Assembly: GCF_046630445.1 (NCBI RefSeq) | Contig: NC_092340.1 | Coordinates: forward strand, 365,532,001 to 365,596,000 | DNA length: 64,000 nucleotides | Direction: 5' to 3' | Source: Rutidosis leptorrhynchoides | Lineage: Eukaryota > Streptophyta > Magnoliopsida > Asterales > Asteraceae | Shown here: positions 22,493 to 35,570 of the stretch, one piece after another | Numbering within the stretch: the first letter of the stretch is position 1 | Layout of the letters: every line of letters begins with the position of its first letter | Notes under the pieces: generated by a model | The model's database searches: none | What the model was told of the DNA's origin: nothing | What the model saw: only the letters and a program-made list of their open reading frames with translations | Made by a program: the position numbers and the translations under genes

Positions 22493-24174
22493 TGATGTGC
22501 AAAATCAGGTATATAAATTATTGTATGGAAAAATACCGGTTAAAAAGACTGTTACACACTAACGGGCAGTGTACCCGATCTTGTAGTAGTATAAATAATG
22601 GTTTAGTTTCGTGTATCGTTCCAAGGACAGTTGTATTAGCCAAACTAGAATTAGAAACTATATTATGATTAACTAAGTAAGTGAAACTTAAAAGTACAAG
22701 ATATTATGTTTTTGTGGCTATTTAACGATTTAGCCAAACCAGAGAAGGTTAAAAAGTAAAAACAATATTTTTGGTCTTTTAAGCTTATAATGAAAACAAG
22801 TGCAAAGAAAGTAAGTAAGATAGTTTGATTTAAATCAAAGAGATGAAATGTTCATCTAGATATTTTACCCACGGTATTGGATGTAAGTTTTGCTATTAAG
22901 GCCTGATTGAATGATTATGTGTGTAAGTTATCTAATAGGTTTACTAAGAGTTCTCTTAAATAAACACGCAAACACAATTACAAGATCAAGGGTTCCCTTT
23001 TCTCTATAGTTCTCGTGTTTGTAATCAAATAACTATGATATATGCTAATCACCTAACTCGACCCGCAAAGAGTTCTCTTTAGCGAGTACTCAAACTAGAA
23101 GTACTAAGTGAGGGTTCCCTATTACCTAGACCTTTTCGTTTGTGACTAGTTGATTATCAAGATCAAAGACTTAAATAACAATTGTCTTTGCGTTCGCTCT
23201 ACACAATTCATTCCTATATCGTTTAATCGTATTGATCTAATTTACCCCCTTGGTCCGGTTTAGTAAACAATCAATCTAAGACAAGTTGATTGTAAATCAA
23301 TATGATACATCAACAAAAGTTCTCTTTATCAACAACATATCAATTAACTAGATAAAAATGATTAAACATCAATAAGCATGGTTCTTTAATTCAAGCTTTA
23401 ATCTTTCACACATATTACATACAATCAATAGGATTACATCCAATACCTCGGTTATTAATCTAGACAAACATTATAGAAACTAGCCAACAATTATGGTAAC
23501 AGACAACATAACAATCAGATTATCAATGGAAATCATTGCTTTAGAACAAGAAATAATCTACAAGAACAATGAGTTCTTGGATGAAGAAGGTTTTGATCTT
23601 TGATGCCTTGATGTTGAGCCTCTTCCAAGAGCTTGGAGTTCTCCAATATTGATCCCAAAATTCGTCTCTGTACTCTCTGGTTCGTAACTGGTAAAACTGG
23701 TCTTCAATCATGAGTTATAAAGTGGAGAAAGTAGGTCAGAAAGTCAAAAGTTTGCTGAAACCTACTTCTGGACGGCGTCCTAGATTCTGGATGGCGTCCC
23801 AATTTGAAAGCTTGGACGGCGTCCCAACAATTTGGATGGCGTCCTAGTTTGAAAAGCTGGACGGCGTCCCATATGTTTGGACGGCGTCCCATTGTACTGA
23901 AGTTTACTGTTTCATTTTCTTGCAATCTTACTTCAAATGGACGAAGTCCCAATCATCTGAAGCCTTGTTTTACCATTTTAGAGCGCTAAATTGACCTTAA
24001 CTTATATCGGGATCAACCACGGTCATAAATCATCAAAACTCTTTACAAATCACTCTCCGATACACATTTGCATATCTTAGCCTGTCACTTGTAGAAACGC
24101 TTTCATTATCCTTGATTCGAGAGTATTTTACACGATATTGCGATAGATATATATAATGTTATTGAGCAATATCA
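22493..24174 (-). repeat. 3' LTR of element B
   Basis: 1682 bp from TGATGTGC to ATATCA on plus; pairs with 43945-45622 with few differences. It holds seven GGACGGCGTCC-type units (23770-23949). Short open frames through the palindrome array lie upstream of the TATA and are probably not translated. Confidence 0.92.
23715..23949 (-). promoter_or_regulatory. LTR B promoter: palindromic GGACGGCGTCC array and TATA
   Basis: Units start at 23770, 23789, 23814, 23834, 23859, 23879 and a weaker one at 23939; steps are 19, 25, 20, 25, 20. On the minus strand the array ends 48 bases before TTTATAA (23721 to 23715). The right LTR and an internal array have the same steps. Confidence 0.65.
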
Positions 24175-24184
24175 AAACACCCCA

Positions 24185-27177
24185 TGAAAGGATCCGAAAC
24201 TAATCATCCGGACGTTGTCCATATTGATTACAAACGAATTACAATAGTTGATAACATTGCGAGGTACTTGCCCTCAATATGATACATCTTACAAACGTTG
24301 CATTTATTCTTAAAAGGCAATCTATAGTTACATCCATAATTGACATATTCGCCTGACATTTCATAATATTCAAATGACCTAAACCGCCATTTACTTAATA
24401 ATAGTCTCTATGAACTTCAATGACTCGAATGCAACGCCTTATGATATAAGTCCTTAATGGCCTCAAGTAGTATCCTTAGTACGAGATAATGCACAGCGGA
24501 AGACTTAATTCATACCTGAGAATAACATGCTTTAAAATGTCAACATAAAGTTGGTGAGATATAGGTTTAATGTCGACAGCGATATAAATATAGACCACAA
24601 GATTTCATATATAAACATTTTAATAAAAATATTCTAAGTGGTTGAGCACTTGGTAACCATACTTAACAATTAATCACGTCGCATATTCCCTTTAATATGA
24701 AATCTTACTACACTGTACCAAGTGTAGTCACGAAACGAAGTACTGTGCAACCGTTGAATACTGGTCGTCCAGTCCGGTTGGGGTTGTCAGGCCCGATAGA
24801 TCTATCAACAGGATTCGCGTTTACAATACCGCTGTAAATATTAGTTACCAAGCTACAGGGAAGTATGCCAGTGGTACAACTCAACGTAGAATATATTTTT
24901 CAGTTACTTGTGTCCATAACGTAAAACATAAAATACATGTATTCTCATCCCGAAATATTTAGAGTTTAAAAGTGGGACTATATACTCACTTTCGTCTTGA
25001 AGATATATATAATTTGACTTGATCTCCGGTTGATATCACGAACCTATCCATATATAATATATCAATACCTTTTCTTTTTAAACAAACGTCACATATATAT
25101 ACTTGTTATACTTTTAATACTTTGAATAATTCCTTAGTCCGTAGTTAGCAGCTCGATGTTAGTAATTCAATTTTAATGGTTCATTTTTAGATGTTTAATA
25201 TACCCGCAATGAAATAAATAAAACCCCCAACGAAATAAATAAAACCCCATCGTATATGTATTGGTCGAGATTAATCTTGACCCACGGTACCGGTGTTGTC
25301 AAATGACGTGTTGCGTACATAAAGTACCGGTGTTGTCAAATGACGTGTTGCGTACAAACATGGGATCTTATGATTAATCTTCTCGTGTTGTTTACGGGTG
25401 ATCCTGAACCATATAAAATTGAATTATAAGTACATATATATAAAATATCATGTTATCTTAGAAATATGTGATTTATTTAATTTTTCCCAATTAATCCCGA
25501 AGTTAAACAAGTCTAGGATAACCAATTTTGTTTCGGTCAGAGTTTCTTCGTTACAAATCCGTTTTCGTTGATTCAACTTGCCATCTCCTTGGATCGAGTT
25601 CCTCTTTAAGACTATGAACTGAAAATACCTTGGTTTGTATTCAAAATCACACGGCATAGGTGAAACTTTAGTGAAACTTATGAAGTTAAACATTTTTGTT
25701 ACAAAAAAAATAACACTTAATGACCATTTTTCTAAAAATACTTATACTTTGAATTAAATCATGAAATTTTTATGTGTTAACATATTTATAGTAAAAATCA
25801 TTTTTCCAGAACATAAACCTCCAATTCAAAGTTTAAGATAGTTTTTAATTATCCAACCCAAAACAGTCCCCGGTTACACTCCGACGTCGTAAAAACAGTT
25901 TTTAAGATATTCTTTGAAAAACCAAGTTATACCTTGTTAAGTTAGCATATATTTAAGTTATATTACAGGTCTTGAAGTATTTAAAAAGTTAAGTTAGAAG
26001 GATCTATTTAGTTTGCAAACAAGTTTGAAAACTTTCAAACTATGTTCTTGTTGTTAAAATTGTATACCACAAAATATGATAGCTATATATATATGAATCG
26101 AATAAGGTTATGAACATAGATACTACCTCAAGTTCCTTGGACAAGGTTGCTGTAAAAGAGGAGTAAAAAGCTAGAACCAAAAGGGTGATGGAATTGGATG
26201 AAAGATTGGAAGTAAGTTTGTGTTCTTGGAAGGATTTCTTGAAGTGTTTTTGTATGGTTTTCTTATGGTGTTTAAGTAAGGTTTTTGAAGCTAAATGATG
26301 GGGAAAATGCTTGGAGATGATCAAGTATGAAGTTAAGAGTATTTTGAGAGAGAAATGGAAGTGTAAGTATGAGAAAATGGGGTGAAGAAATGGTGTGCAT
26401 GCATAAAAACGTTTTTAGGTTATAAAGGAAAAAAAAGATACCTAACTTTGTTTTCTTGCTAAATAATTCATGCTACTTGACAAATGGTTGGTTCCACATG
26501 TTTCTTAATCATTTAAGGCTGCTAAGGAGCAGATTTTTATTGGTATATACCAATAGTAAATACATCTAGAAGCTGCGTATGATACGGGTACATATACCCT
26601 AGGTATACGTATAGAAATCTTTGAGAAAACGGAACGAGGATTCAAATATAGCTATCTTTTGTAAATATACTTATATTGTTTTATGTATTTAAGTCTTTAA
26701 AAGTGATTAAATACATTACTTATACGATATATGTATAAACATTATAGGTCATAAGTATTTAAGTCAAATAACGTTACGTATGGTTATCGTTTTGAAAACT
26801 TAAGTTAGTAGTTTCAAAATATACTTATAACTTATTGTTATTAATACAAAATGAGATATTAAAACATTCTTAGATCATGTTAAATATGTATATATACATA
26901 TATATACACAAACGTATAATTATCATATATTGTATAGTTCGTGATATCATCGGTCAAACTAGACGGTCAAACGTTGTGTAAAACTCTTTTCGAAAACATA
27001 AGTCTCAACAATTTGGATTGCTTATCATGTTGGTAAGGTTTAATTTATGTAAATATTAATCTTATAAGTATAGAACGATCGAAAAAGTGCGGGTCAACTT
27101 TAGGGTTTTTGCTTATCGTGTCGGAACCATATAGAGATTAGAGTTTAAATTTGGTCGGAAATTTCCGGGTCGTTACA
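24185..27177 (-). repeat. 3' LTR of element C
   Basis: On the minus strand TGTAACGACCCGG...CCTTTCA. It shares many blocks with LTR E (intron sites, GGTATATACC palindrome at 26538-26555, 3' part). A 37-base tandem duplication (gtaccggtgttgtcaaatga..., 25287 and 25324) is present. Short open frames (25448-25693, 26040-26324) have no support. Confidence 0.95.
24516..24989 (-). other. Candidate LTR leader intron, element C (left copy)
   Basis: Donor CGAAA/GTGAGTATATAG at 24989, acceptor GTTATTCTCAG/GTATG ending at 24516, 474 bases. The right LTR copy is 31667 to 31194. Confidence 0.45.
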
Positions 27178-27523
27178 GTACCCACCCGTTAAAGAAATTT
27201 CGTCCTCGAAATTTGGTAGAGGTTGTCATAAATAACAATAGGAATGTTTTCATGACGAATATGAGGTAATAATGAAATTTTATCATTATTGAAAGATTTA
27301 GATAAAACGATTCGGTTATGTGAGACGCACGAGCGAAGCTATCACAAAAGAGTGAAATGAGTAAATATAGAATTGTTGTAACCGATGACGTGATTATGAT
27401 CGATTTCCGGGATTTAAGGGTTTTAAAGAAAATCTTATGTAATAAGATTTAGTTTTGCGGCGATCAGGATCTTCTTTGATTTAACGCGGCAATCTGTTTT
27501 GATTTCTTTGTCGAATATTTCAC
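27178..27523 (-). promoter_or_regulatory. PPT of C and 3' internal spacer
   Basis: On the minus strand GAAATTTCTTTAACGGGTGG then GTAC abuts the LTR. The rest has no gene and forms the upstream side of the antisense gene. Confidence 0.6.
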
Positions 27524-27531
27524 TATAAATT
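27524..27531 (+). promoter_or_regulatory. TATA box of the antisense gene in C
   Basis: CACTATAAATTTACCTCC; its first base is 82 bases before the ATG at 27606, exactly as in A. A pyrimidine-rich leader follows. Confidence 0.6.
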
Positions 27532-27605
27532 TACCTCCTTCCCTTTCTTTCTTCCCACATCTTCTATTCTTTCTCTTTAGTTCCTACTTTAAGGCATTCG
27601 CTAAT

Positions 27606-27779
27606 ATGCTCCATCCCATTCTAATCCTTGTTATATTTCTAACTTTCATATCTTTCATTCTTCTTTTTCATCTATCACCAGAAGAATCTATTCTCTTTTA
27701 TCCTTTCCTTGGAATTATAATGTTTTTAATTCTCCCGTGCCTTTACGTTGCAATACGTATTGATATGCACGGTTTGTAG
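27606..27779 (+). pseudogene. Antisense small membrane protein of element C, truncated
   Basis: 57 codons to TAG at 27777-27779, starting MLHPILIL and closely matching the first 57 residues of the A protein, including both hydrophobic segments and the SPEESILFYPFLG turn. After the stop the homologous sequence continues with frame breaks to about 28010, where SSQANNGP and FGMN can still be read. A one-base loss after the HGL codons explains the early stop. C is the younger insertion but its coding copy is the broken one, so its source copy was already damaged. Confidence 0.6.
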
Positions 27780-28510
27780 TTTCGGGGTTGTTGTTAGGTT
27801 TTATACCTTCCCTTATATATCGATGTTCCTACTCCCGTCCCTTAAAATCATTGTCATCCACAGTTAATGCTCTCTCTTATTTGCTGTGGTTTATGTTCCT
27901 ATTTCTATTCTGAGGTTTTGTCCCTTCGTTTCTTCTTCCTATCCTCGAGCCAAGCGAACAATGGTCCGAAATTCGTAGGTAGGAAATTTGGAATGAACCT
28001 AGCTATTGGTTTTAGAATGAAATTGTAATGGCACGATCTTGATTCGTTAAATTACTCGAATATTCCGAAAAAATAGAACTATCAAGGTGATACGTTCTAA
28101 TATGTTTGGAGACTTGATAGAATGTAAGAGCCGTGTAACATGGCACATGATGACGGTACTGTGAATCATCACATTCCATTAGAAACTTAACATGACTTAC
28201 TGTAATATAATGAAGTTGATCAAGTTTCATTATATTATACTAATTCATGCATCAGTTCCCAACACTACTTCAAATCATTTATATTTTAATCTCGGAGGTT
28301 TCAGAATTTAGAAATTAACACAGTTTCTTTTATATTGTAACGCAGATGTTACGGAGAGATAAATGATCGCAGATAGGAATAGTTGTAAAAATATCTCCAG
28401 AAATATGAAAAATATGTATAACGAATGATATGAAGATATCTTATAATATCTAAGATAAGATGATGATGATGAAAAATATCATCCGGGCAGGGTTTTGAAT
28501 AAAGAGTAGG
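27780..28510 (-). other. C internal spacer
   Basis: Contains the decayed end of the antisense gene (to about 28010) and AT-rich sequence with no other gene seen. A frame at 28349-28612 (minus) overlaps the PABP fragment and then runs into non-coding repeats. Confidence 0.4.
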
Positions 28511-28723
28511 GTTCTTACTGACGGTTTCAGCAGGTACGGAATCGTTTGTATTCTTTGAGAGCAGGTTCAGTCCCTGTGATTTATCCACAGCCTCTTTCAT
28601 ACTTTGCTTCATCCGTTTTCTAGTTCCAAACTTTTTTTTTTCAGCTTTACCACCTTACTATTCTTTGTCATCAAACTTTTGACCGTTAAAGTCGTTTACA
28701 GTTTTTGCTGCTTCGTTAGCATT
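28511..28723 (-). pseudogene. PABP fragment (RRM3-RRM4 linker) in element C
   Basis: The minus frame from 28723 reads NANEAAKTVNDF, GQKFDDKE, two stops, GGKAEKK and a KQSMKEAVDKSQGLNL segment. It is closer to plant PABP than the A copy at KQSMKEAVDKSQG and FNGQKFDDKE. It matches A at 18021-18234. Orientation is sense to the element. Confidence 0.7.
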
Positions 28724-30003
28724 TCAAGAACTATTTCATAGTCCCGGGTGTTTTTCAGAAACTTCACGTTCAGATTATGAAATTCTTAGGGATAGACATT
28801 ATAGATATGATGGAAGAAGTTCCGCGAGATTTTCAAAATACTGATTGTTGATTTCGCCAAAAGGATAACGATCTGCTGGTGCACCTGTTGATGTTGTCGA
28901 GGGATATAAAAGGTTTTTCGGTAATGACGGCGAAAGGACAAGGTATAAATATCATGATTATAATAGAAATAATCTCACTGAAAAGTCGAAGTGGAGCTGT
29001 GACAAAATTAGCTTCTTGAAAAGGAATTGTAGGGTTGTTCTTGCTAATAAATGGCAAAGGATTCAATACGTTATGTGTTAAATTATGAATTTGGGTTCGA
29101 GAGTTCTTCAGGTGTATAACTGTATGTATAAATCTTCATTCCGTAGGCGAGGTGCGGCGGGTTCAACTTCTCGGTCGAGGTGTTTTCAGGAATCATGAAA
29201 GGATTTGAATGCGAATTGTAATCGTCAAGTTACGAATGAGGTTTAAGATAAAATCAAGTGGCAAGCTTGAAGAATTGTTTAGCTTCATATGTTACAATCA
29301 ACATTTTAATTCATTTTAATTGTCCAGAGTTAGCCGGAACAGTTAGCGTGGAATCCTTAATAGATTTTTAATTAGTTAAATCGTGTGTTTCTAACAAAAT
29401 TTTTTTTTTATTTTGTCCAATGTTTTCTTCTTTATGCCACTTGTTGGATTCTAGTAGGTCAAAATCCGAATATGAAATTTGATTGAAAATGGTTATTCTG
29501 GGGTGAGCGGATACGAATATCGGTGGTTGTAAGTAAGATAATAGATAACCGTTGAATCAGATTCAAGAATGTACAATATAACTTATTAATGTGAATTCTA
29601 AATATTCCTCGGGTACTACCCACCCGTTAAAATATTTTCATCATTAATAGTTTGTACGAAGGAATTTTTAATTACTATCTTTATGAAAATATACTTGCAT
29701 ATATATTTTCTTCAGAGATAATCATAGATTTAATGAGTCAATAAGATATTAAACTCATTTGATTTATCGTTAATTCTAGATTACATAATCTCTAAGACTT
29801 TAGAAATTACATAATCGTCATACGATACGTAAAGCGAAGATAATCGATGTAGAACGATATATAGAACGAAGATCATACTCGAAGTATAGATATTGAGTCG
29901 TGTGATGTTGATATTCGAGATACAGATTGTGATGTTGAGATTTAAGGCGCGGTTGTGATTGGGGTGATAAAGGTACTGTCGACGTTGACGATGGTAGTAC
30001 GGA
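28724..30003 (-). other. C internal region, no supported gene
   Basis: Aligns in part with A 3592-4236 and 17352-18020. A PPT-like block (TTTTAACGGGTGGGTAGTAC, minus) is near 29636-29617. The open frame at 28833-29066 (minus) is not conserved in A. Confidence 0.45.
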
Positions 30004-30450
30004 TTATGCTGCTGGTGCTGCTGTTGGTGTTTGTAACCTTCGCACCATATTCTCCAAAACCACTACCCGAGCACGGAGTTCGTTGACTTCTTCTATTATA
30101 CCGGGATGATTGACGGTTGGAACGAGCGAATGAACAAGATTTGAAATATGGGATAGTATGTAATCATGACGAGATACTCTAGAAATGAGCGAGAAAATGG
30201 TGTTTCGAATAGGTTCGCCGGTAAGTGCTTCAGGTTCATCGTTAAGAGGACAATCTGGTGGATGGAATGGATCACCTTCTTCTTGCCTCCAAAAATTTAG
30301 TATATTACGAACCCATCCCCAATTCATCCAGAATAGATGATGGGAAATTGGTTGATCCATTCTGGTAACGCTGTTCTCGGAGCTCGAATGGAAATCCATA
30401 TCGGCGAAGCTATCGAAGTCGGAGGAATTTGAGCTGGATGAAGAATCCAT
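30004..30450 (-). CDS. Conserved ORF1 of the A/C family (intact copy)
   Basis: I use the Met at 30450 (MDSSSSSNSSDF), which aligns with the A start; an in-frame Met 23 codons upstream (30519) has no match in A. 148 residues: a Ser/Asp-rich acidic N-terminus, the conserved block MDQPISHHLFWMNWGWVRN followed by WRQEEGDPFHPP and EPEALTGEP (about 30-80), and a C-terminal coiled-coil segment (VNELRARVVVLENMVRRL). It is shorter at the C-terminus than A because the Pro/Thr tail is missing. The first frame after the PBS in a family without gag-pol, it may code an RNA- or Gag-binding protein, but that is speculation; I recognise no known family. Confidence 0.68.
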   Translation of the reverse strand: MDSSSSSNSSDFDSFADMDFHSSSENSVTRMDQPISHHLFWMNWGWVRNILNFWRQEEGDPFHPPDCPLNDEPEALTGEPIRNTIFSLISRVSRHDYILSHISNLVHSLVPTVNHPGIIEEVNELRARVVVLENMVRRLQTPTAAPAA

Positions 30451-30739
30451 CTTGTATGGTCGGAGAAATGAATTTTTGGTTTGGAATAGATTATAGGAGT
30501 TGGGTTTGGTACTCTTCAATACATAATTTACATATGTATATATAATATCAAAATCCCATGAATTACGGAGAATCTTTGAAATACGTCAGGCAATGTCTAT
30601 AGTAACAGATACGCTAGGATGTGAATTTTGTCTATACACTATCGATGCACTAAATGCAGTAAGACGTGTCTAGACTTAAGAATGATAAGCAGGCAGTTCC
30701 CTAAGAATGATAAGCAGATGATTTTCGACTAGGATTGAT

Positions 30740-30862
30740 AAGCAAAACTTTTGATAGGCAGACAAGGTCAAAGTCCAGACTCACTTAATGTATCCTAACA
30801 ACTACTAGTTAGACACACTAATGCAAGGCCTGGTTCGCTAAGACCAACGCTCTGATACCAAC
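30740..30862 (-). promoter_or_regulatory. PBS and conserved leader of element C
   Basis: TGGTATCAGAGC (30860 to 30849, minus), 2-base spacer to the LTR. The next 100 or so bases match A and E closely. The stretch 30451-30740 is untranslated leader, also similar to A. Confidence 0.8.
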
Positions 30863-33856
30863 TGAAAGGATCCGAAACTAATCATCCGGACGTTGTCCAT
30901 ATTGATTACAAACGAATTACAATAGTTGATAACATTGCGAGGTACTTGCCCTCAATATGATACATCTTACAAACGTTGCATTTATTCTTAAAAGGCAATC
31001 TATAGTTACATCCATAATTGACATATTCGCCTGACATTTCATAATATTCAAATGACCTAAACCGCCATTTACTTAATAATAGTCTCTATGAACTTCAATG
31101 ACTCGAATGCAACGCCTTATGATATAAGTCCTTAATGGCCTCAAGTAGTATCCTTAGTACGAGATAATGCACAGCGGAAGACTTAATTCATACCTGAGAA
31201 TAACATGCTTTAAAATGTCAACATAAAGTTGGTGAGATATAGGTTTAATGTCGACAGCGATATAAATATAGACCACAAGATTTCATATATAAACATTTTA
31301 ATAAAAATATTCTAAGTGGTTGAGCACTTGGTAACCATACTTAACAATTAATCACGTCGCATATTCCCTTTAATATGAAATCTTACTACACTGTACCAAG
31401 TGTAGTCACGAAACGAAGTACTGTGCAACCGTTGAATACTGGTCGTCCAGTCCGGTTGGGGTTGTCAGGCCCGATAGATCTATCAACAGGATTCGCGTTT
31501 ACAATACCGCTGTAAATATTAGTTACCAAGCTACAGGGAAGTATGCCAGTGGTACAACTCAACGTAGAATATATTTTTCAGTTACTTGTGTCCATAACGT
31601 AAAACATAAAATACATGTATTCTCATCCCGAAATATTTAGAGTTTAAAAGTGGGACTATATACTCACTTTCGTCTTGAAGATATATATAATTTGACTTGA
31701 TCTCCGGTTGATATCACGAACCTATCCATATATAATATATCAATACCTTTTCTTTTTAAACAAACGTCACATATATATACTTGTTATACTTTTAATACTT
31801 TGAATAATTCCTTAGTCCGTAGTTAGCAGCTCGATGTTAGTAATTCAATTTTAATGGTTCATTTTTAGATGTTTAATATACCCGCAATGAAATAAATAAA
31901 ACCCCCAACGAAATAAATAAAACCCCATCGTATATGTATTGGTCGAGATTAATCTTGACCCACGGTACCGGTGTTGTCAAATGACGTGTTGCGTACATAA
32001 AGTACCGGTGTTGTCAAATGACGTGTTGCGTACAAACATGGGATCTTATGATTAATCTTCTCGTGTTGTTTACGGGTGATCCTGAACCATATAAAATTGA
32101 ATTATAAGTACATATATATAAAATATCATGTTATCTTAGAAATATGTGATTTATTTAATTTTTCCCAATTAATCCCGAAGTTAAACAAGTCTAGGATAAC
32201 CAATTTTGTTTCGGTCAGAGTTTCTTCGTTACAAATCCGTTTTCGTTGATTCAACTTGCCATCTCCTTGGATCGAGTTCCTCTTTAAGACTATGAACTGA
32301 AAATACCTTGGTTTGTATTCAAAATCACACGGCATAGGTGAAACTTTAGTGAAACTTATGAAGTTAAACATTTTTGTTACAAAAAAAAATAACACTTAAT
32401 GACCATTTTTCTAAAAATACTTATACTTTGAATTAAATCATGAAATTTTTATGTGTTAACATATTTATAGTAAAAATCATTTTTCCAGAACATAAACCTC
32501 CAATTCAAAGTTTAAGATAGTTTTTAATTATCCAACCCAAAACAGTCCCCGGTTACACTCCGACGTCGTAAAAACAGTTTTTAAGATATTCTTTGAAAAA
32601 CCAAGTTATACCTTGTTAAGTTAGCATATATTTAAGTTATATTACAGGTCTTGAAGTATTTAAAAAGTTAAGTTAGAAGGATCTATTTAGTTTGCAAACA
32701 AGTTTGAAAACTTTCAAACTATGTTCTTGTTGTTAAAATTGTATACCACAAAATATGATAGCTATATATATATGAATCGAATAAGGTTATGAACATAGAT
32801 ACTACCTCAAGTTCCTTGGACAAGGTTGCTGTAAAAGAGGAGTAAAAAGCTAGAACCAAAAGGGTGATGGAATTGGATGAAAGATTGGAAGTAAGTTTGT
32901 GTTCTTGGAAGGATTTCTTGAAGTGTTTTTGTATGGTTTTCTTATGGTGTTTAAGTAAGGTTTTTGAAGCTAAATGATGGGGAAAATGCTTGGAGATGAT
33001 CAAGTATGAAGTTAAGAGTATTTTGAGAGAGAAATGGAAGTGTAAGTATGAGAAAATGGGGTGAAGAAATGGTGTGCATGCATAAAAACGTTTTTAGGTT
33101 ATAAAGGAAAAAAAAGATACCTAACTTTGTTTTCTTGCTAAATAATTCATGCTACTTGACAAATGGTTGGTTCCACATGTTTCTTAATCATTTAAGGCTG
33201 CTAAGGAGCAGATTTTTATTGGTATATACCAATAGTAAATACATCTAGAAGCTGCGTATGATACGGGTACATATACCCTAGGTATACGTATAGAAATCTT
33301 TGAGAAAACGGAACGAGGATTCAAATATAGCTATCTTTTGTAAATATACTTATATTGTTTTATGTATTTAAGTCTTTAAAAGTGATTAAATACATTACTT
33401 ATACGATATATGTATAAACATTATAGGTCATAAGTATTTAAGTCAAATAACGTTACGTATGGTTATCGTTTTGAAAACTTAAGTTAGTAGTTTCAAAATA
33501 TACTTATAACTTATTGTTATTAATACAAAATGAGATATTAAAACATTCTTAGATCATGTTAAATATGTATATATACATATATATACACAAACGTATAATT
33601 ATCATATATTGTATAGTTCGTGATATCATCGGTCAAACTAGACGGTCAAACGTTGTGTAAAACTCTTTTCGAAAACATAAGTCTCAACAATTTGGATTGC
33701 TTATCATGTTGGTAAGGTTTAATTTATGTAAATATTAATCTTATAAGTATAGAACGATCGAAAAAGTGCGGGTCAACTTTAGGGTTTTTGCTTATCGTGT
33801 CGGAACCATATAGAGATTAGAGTTTAAATTTGGTCGGAAATTTCCGGGTCGTTACA
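30863..33856 (-). repeat. 5' LTR of element C
   Basis: Near-identical to 24185-27177. Candidate intron 31667 to 31194; palindrome TATTGGTATATACCAATA at 33216-33233. Confidence 0.95.
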
Positions 33857-35570
33857 CCCCACCCTTAAACCTTGCTTGTCCTCAAGCAATTCTTTCTTTA
33901 CAAAGTAGAACAATATCAAACATACTTACACAATATAGATTACAAACATTACACAAATCACTCAAAGCACACGCTATATTAACACACGCTTTAAGTATAA
34001 CACACACATATATTGTAATCACACTCACGCTATATACACAATGAAAACACACACACACATTTATTGTAATCACACTCACGCTATATACACAATGAAAACA
34101 CACACATACATTTTTGGGAGATTAGAGTCAAGTATCCGAAAAATTTGATCCTAGGGAAATTAGGTCCTTGATGAAAACGTTTTATGGTTTTGAAAATATC
34201 ATGCTAGTTTTAATACTAGGCACGTTTTCCGATTTTGTCGGATTTTTTGAATTTTGAAAAATGAGTGCGGGTTTCCCGCTACTGGTCAAGCCAATCCCTC
34301 CCACGGTACCTAACATCATGAGATGTCGGTAAGGAAATAATGTGCGTAGGAGGATACACATTACGTCCGGATATCATTGACAATTATGAGGTACTCATCT
34401 AATCCGTTAAGTCAACCATAAAGATTGAGGTTCATCAGGCTTAAAAGCTGATATTTTACCTTTTCGGAGGTTATCCACTGGAAATCTGATCAATTCACTA
34501 ACATTTTGTGTATCATGGTGCGCTTCCCATTTGGCCAGTAATTCTCCCTCATTGAGAAAAGCTTTGACTACCAGTTTCCCTGTTTGATGTTGAGGCCTGG
34601 TAGATTTCCAGTCGATCTTAGCAATGACTTTTCAAGATTTTTCATCACCCTACAACTGGTCTGGACTACATCTTCTGAATTGAATCAGTAAGTGTGTCAT
34701 TCAGAAGACTTCACTTCCTTGAGGATGGAATAGATACATCCTATTGGTCATAAGAAGTGGTCGGACGCAACATTGTCCTTGTTAGGAGAAACAATGAGGA
34801 TCGTCCTTAGGGTTTTCGATCTGGCGCGAGATCCGGTTTCCGACCACGCTATACAATCACCGCTCTCTCACGGTTTACACTCGTTTTGGTACAAGTGACC
34901 TACTAGTTAGCTTTACTAAACTAGTAGGATTTTCATTCAAATAATTGAATGATAGTACAACTTCAAAGACTATTAATAATTTAAAACATAACTCAACATT
35001 TCTTTTCTAGTTTTAGAACACAATGTATGTAAAAATGGTTTTGGACAATTTTCGTTTCTAAGGCTAAAAAAAATTTAAAATTTTGATCATAAATGCCTTA
35101 ATTTTTGTAAAACCAATTCCCGATAAATTTCTATCTCCCACCCCACACTTAAGATCATGCAAGGCCCTCATTGCATGAAATCAGAAAAATGATTAAATTT
35201 AGAGGGCAAAGTGATAGGGTGTTTTTAGAAATTTTCAAATTTTTTGACCTGTAAATCGTGGAACATGTAGACGAATGTCGCTGAACTTACTGCCAGCATA
35301 AGAGCATCATCCATTCCTCGATTATCAACATACATACATTATAATATCAAATGTTGCTGAACTTAATGCCAGTCTTTGAAGTTCAACCACGCTGCACAAA
35401 ATAACAAACTACACAAATAATAATAAAAATAATGGTGTTTTTACAACCACAACCGTTTATCAAACCACACGATTAGTTAATATTACAAACCAAACATTGT
35501 TTAAAAACACACCATAACAAATAAATTGTTCGAAAATATTTCAACAAAATGATCATGGGCTCGCAGGCCT
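33857..35570 (-). other. B 3' untranslated region with PPT and conserved block
   Basis: The B PPT (minus, AAGGGTGGGGTGTTT) is split by insertion C, with parts at 33867-33857 and 24184-24175. A 51-base tandem repeat lies at 34011-34110. The segment 34770-34912 is strikingly similar to 63610-63746 in element F. No gene seen. Confidence 0.6.

Larger units (their letters stand above)
24185..33856 (-). mobile_element. Element C: young non-autonomous LTR retrotransposon, same family as A
   Basis: 9672 bp, LTRs 24185-27177 (2993) and 30863-33856 (2994), TSD cccca (24180-24184 and 33857-33861). The only LTR difference I noticed is one extra A in a poly-A run (around 32382), so insertion is very recent. 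The PBS is tRNA-Met type (minus, 30860 to 30849), and the PPT lies before 27177. The 3.7 kb internal region has ORF1, a PABP-like fragment and the antisense gene, as in A. It sits in the PPT of B. Confidence 0.95.

Noticed and set aside
23704..23952. 81-82 codon frame with a 15-residue repeat, open in both B LTRs
   Set aside because: The 45-base period of the palindrome array is a multiple of three, which keeps the frame open by itself; it lies upstream of the TATA.
25448..25693. Frames identical in both C LTRs (also 26040-26324)
   Set aside because: Identity only reflects recent LTR duplication; there is no homolog or codon pattern.
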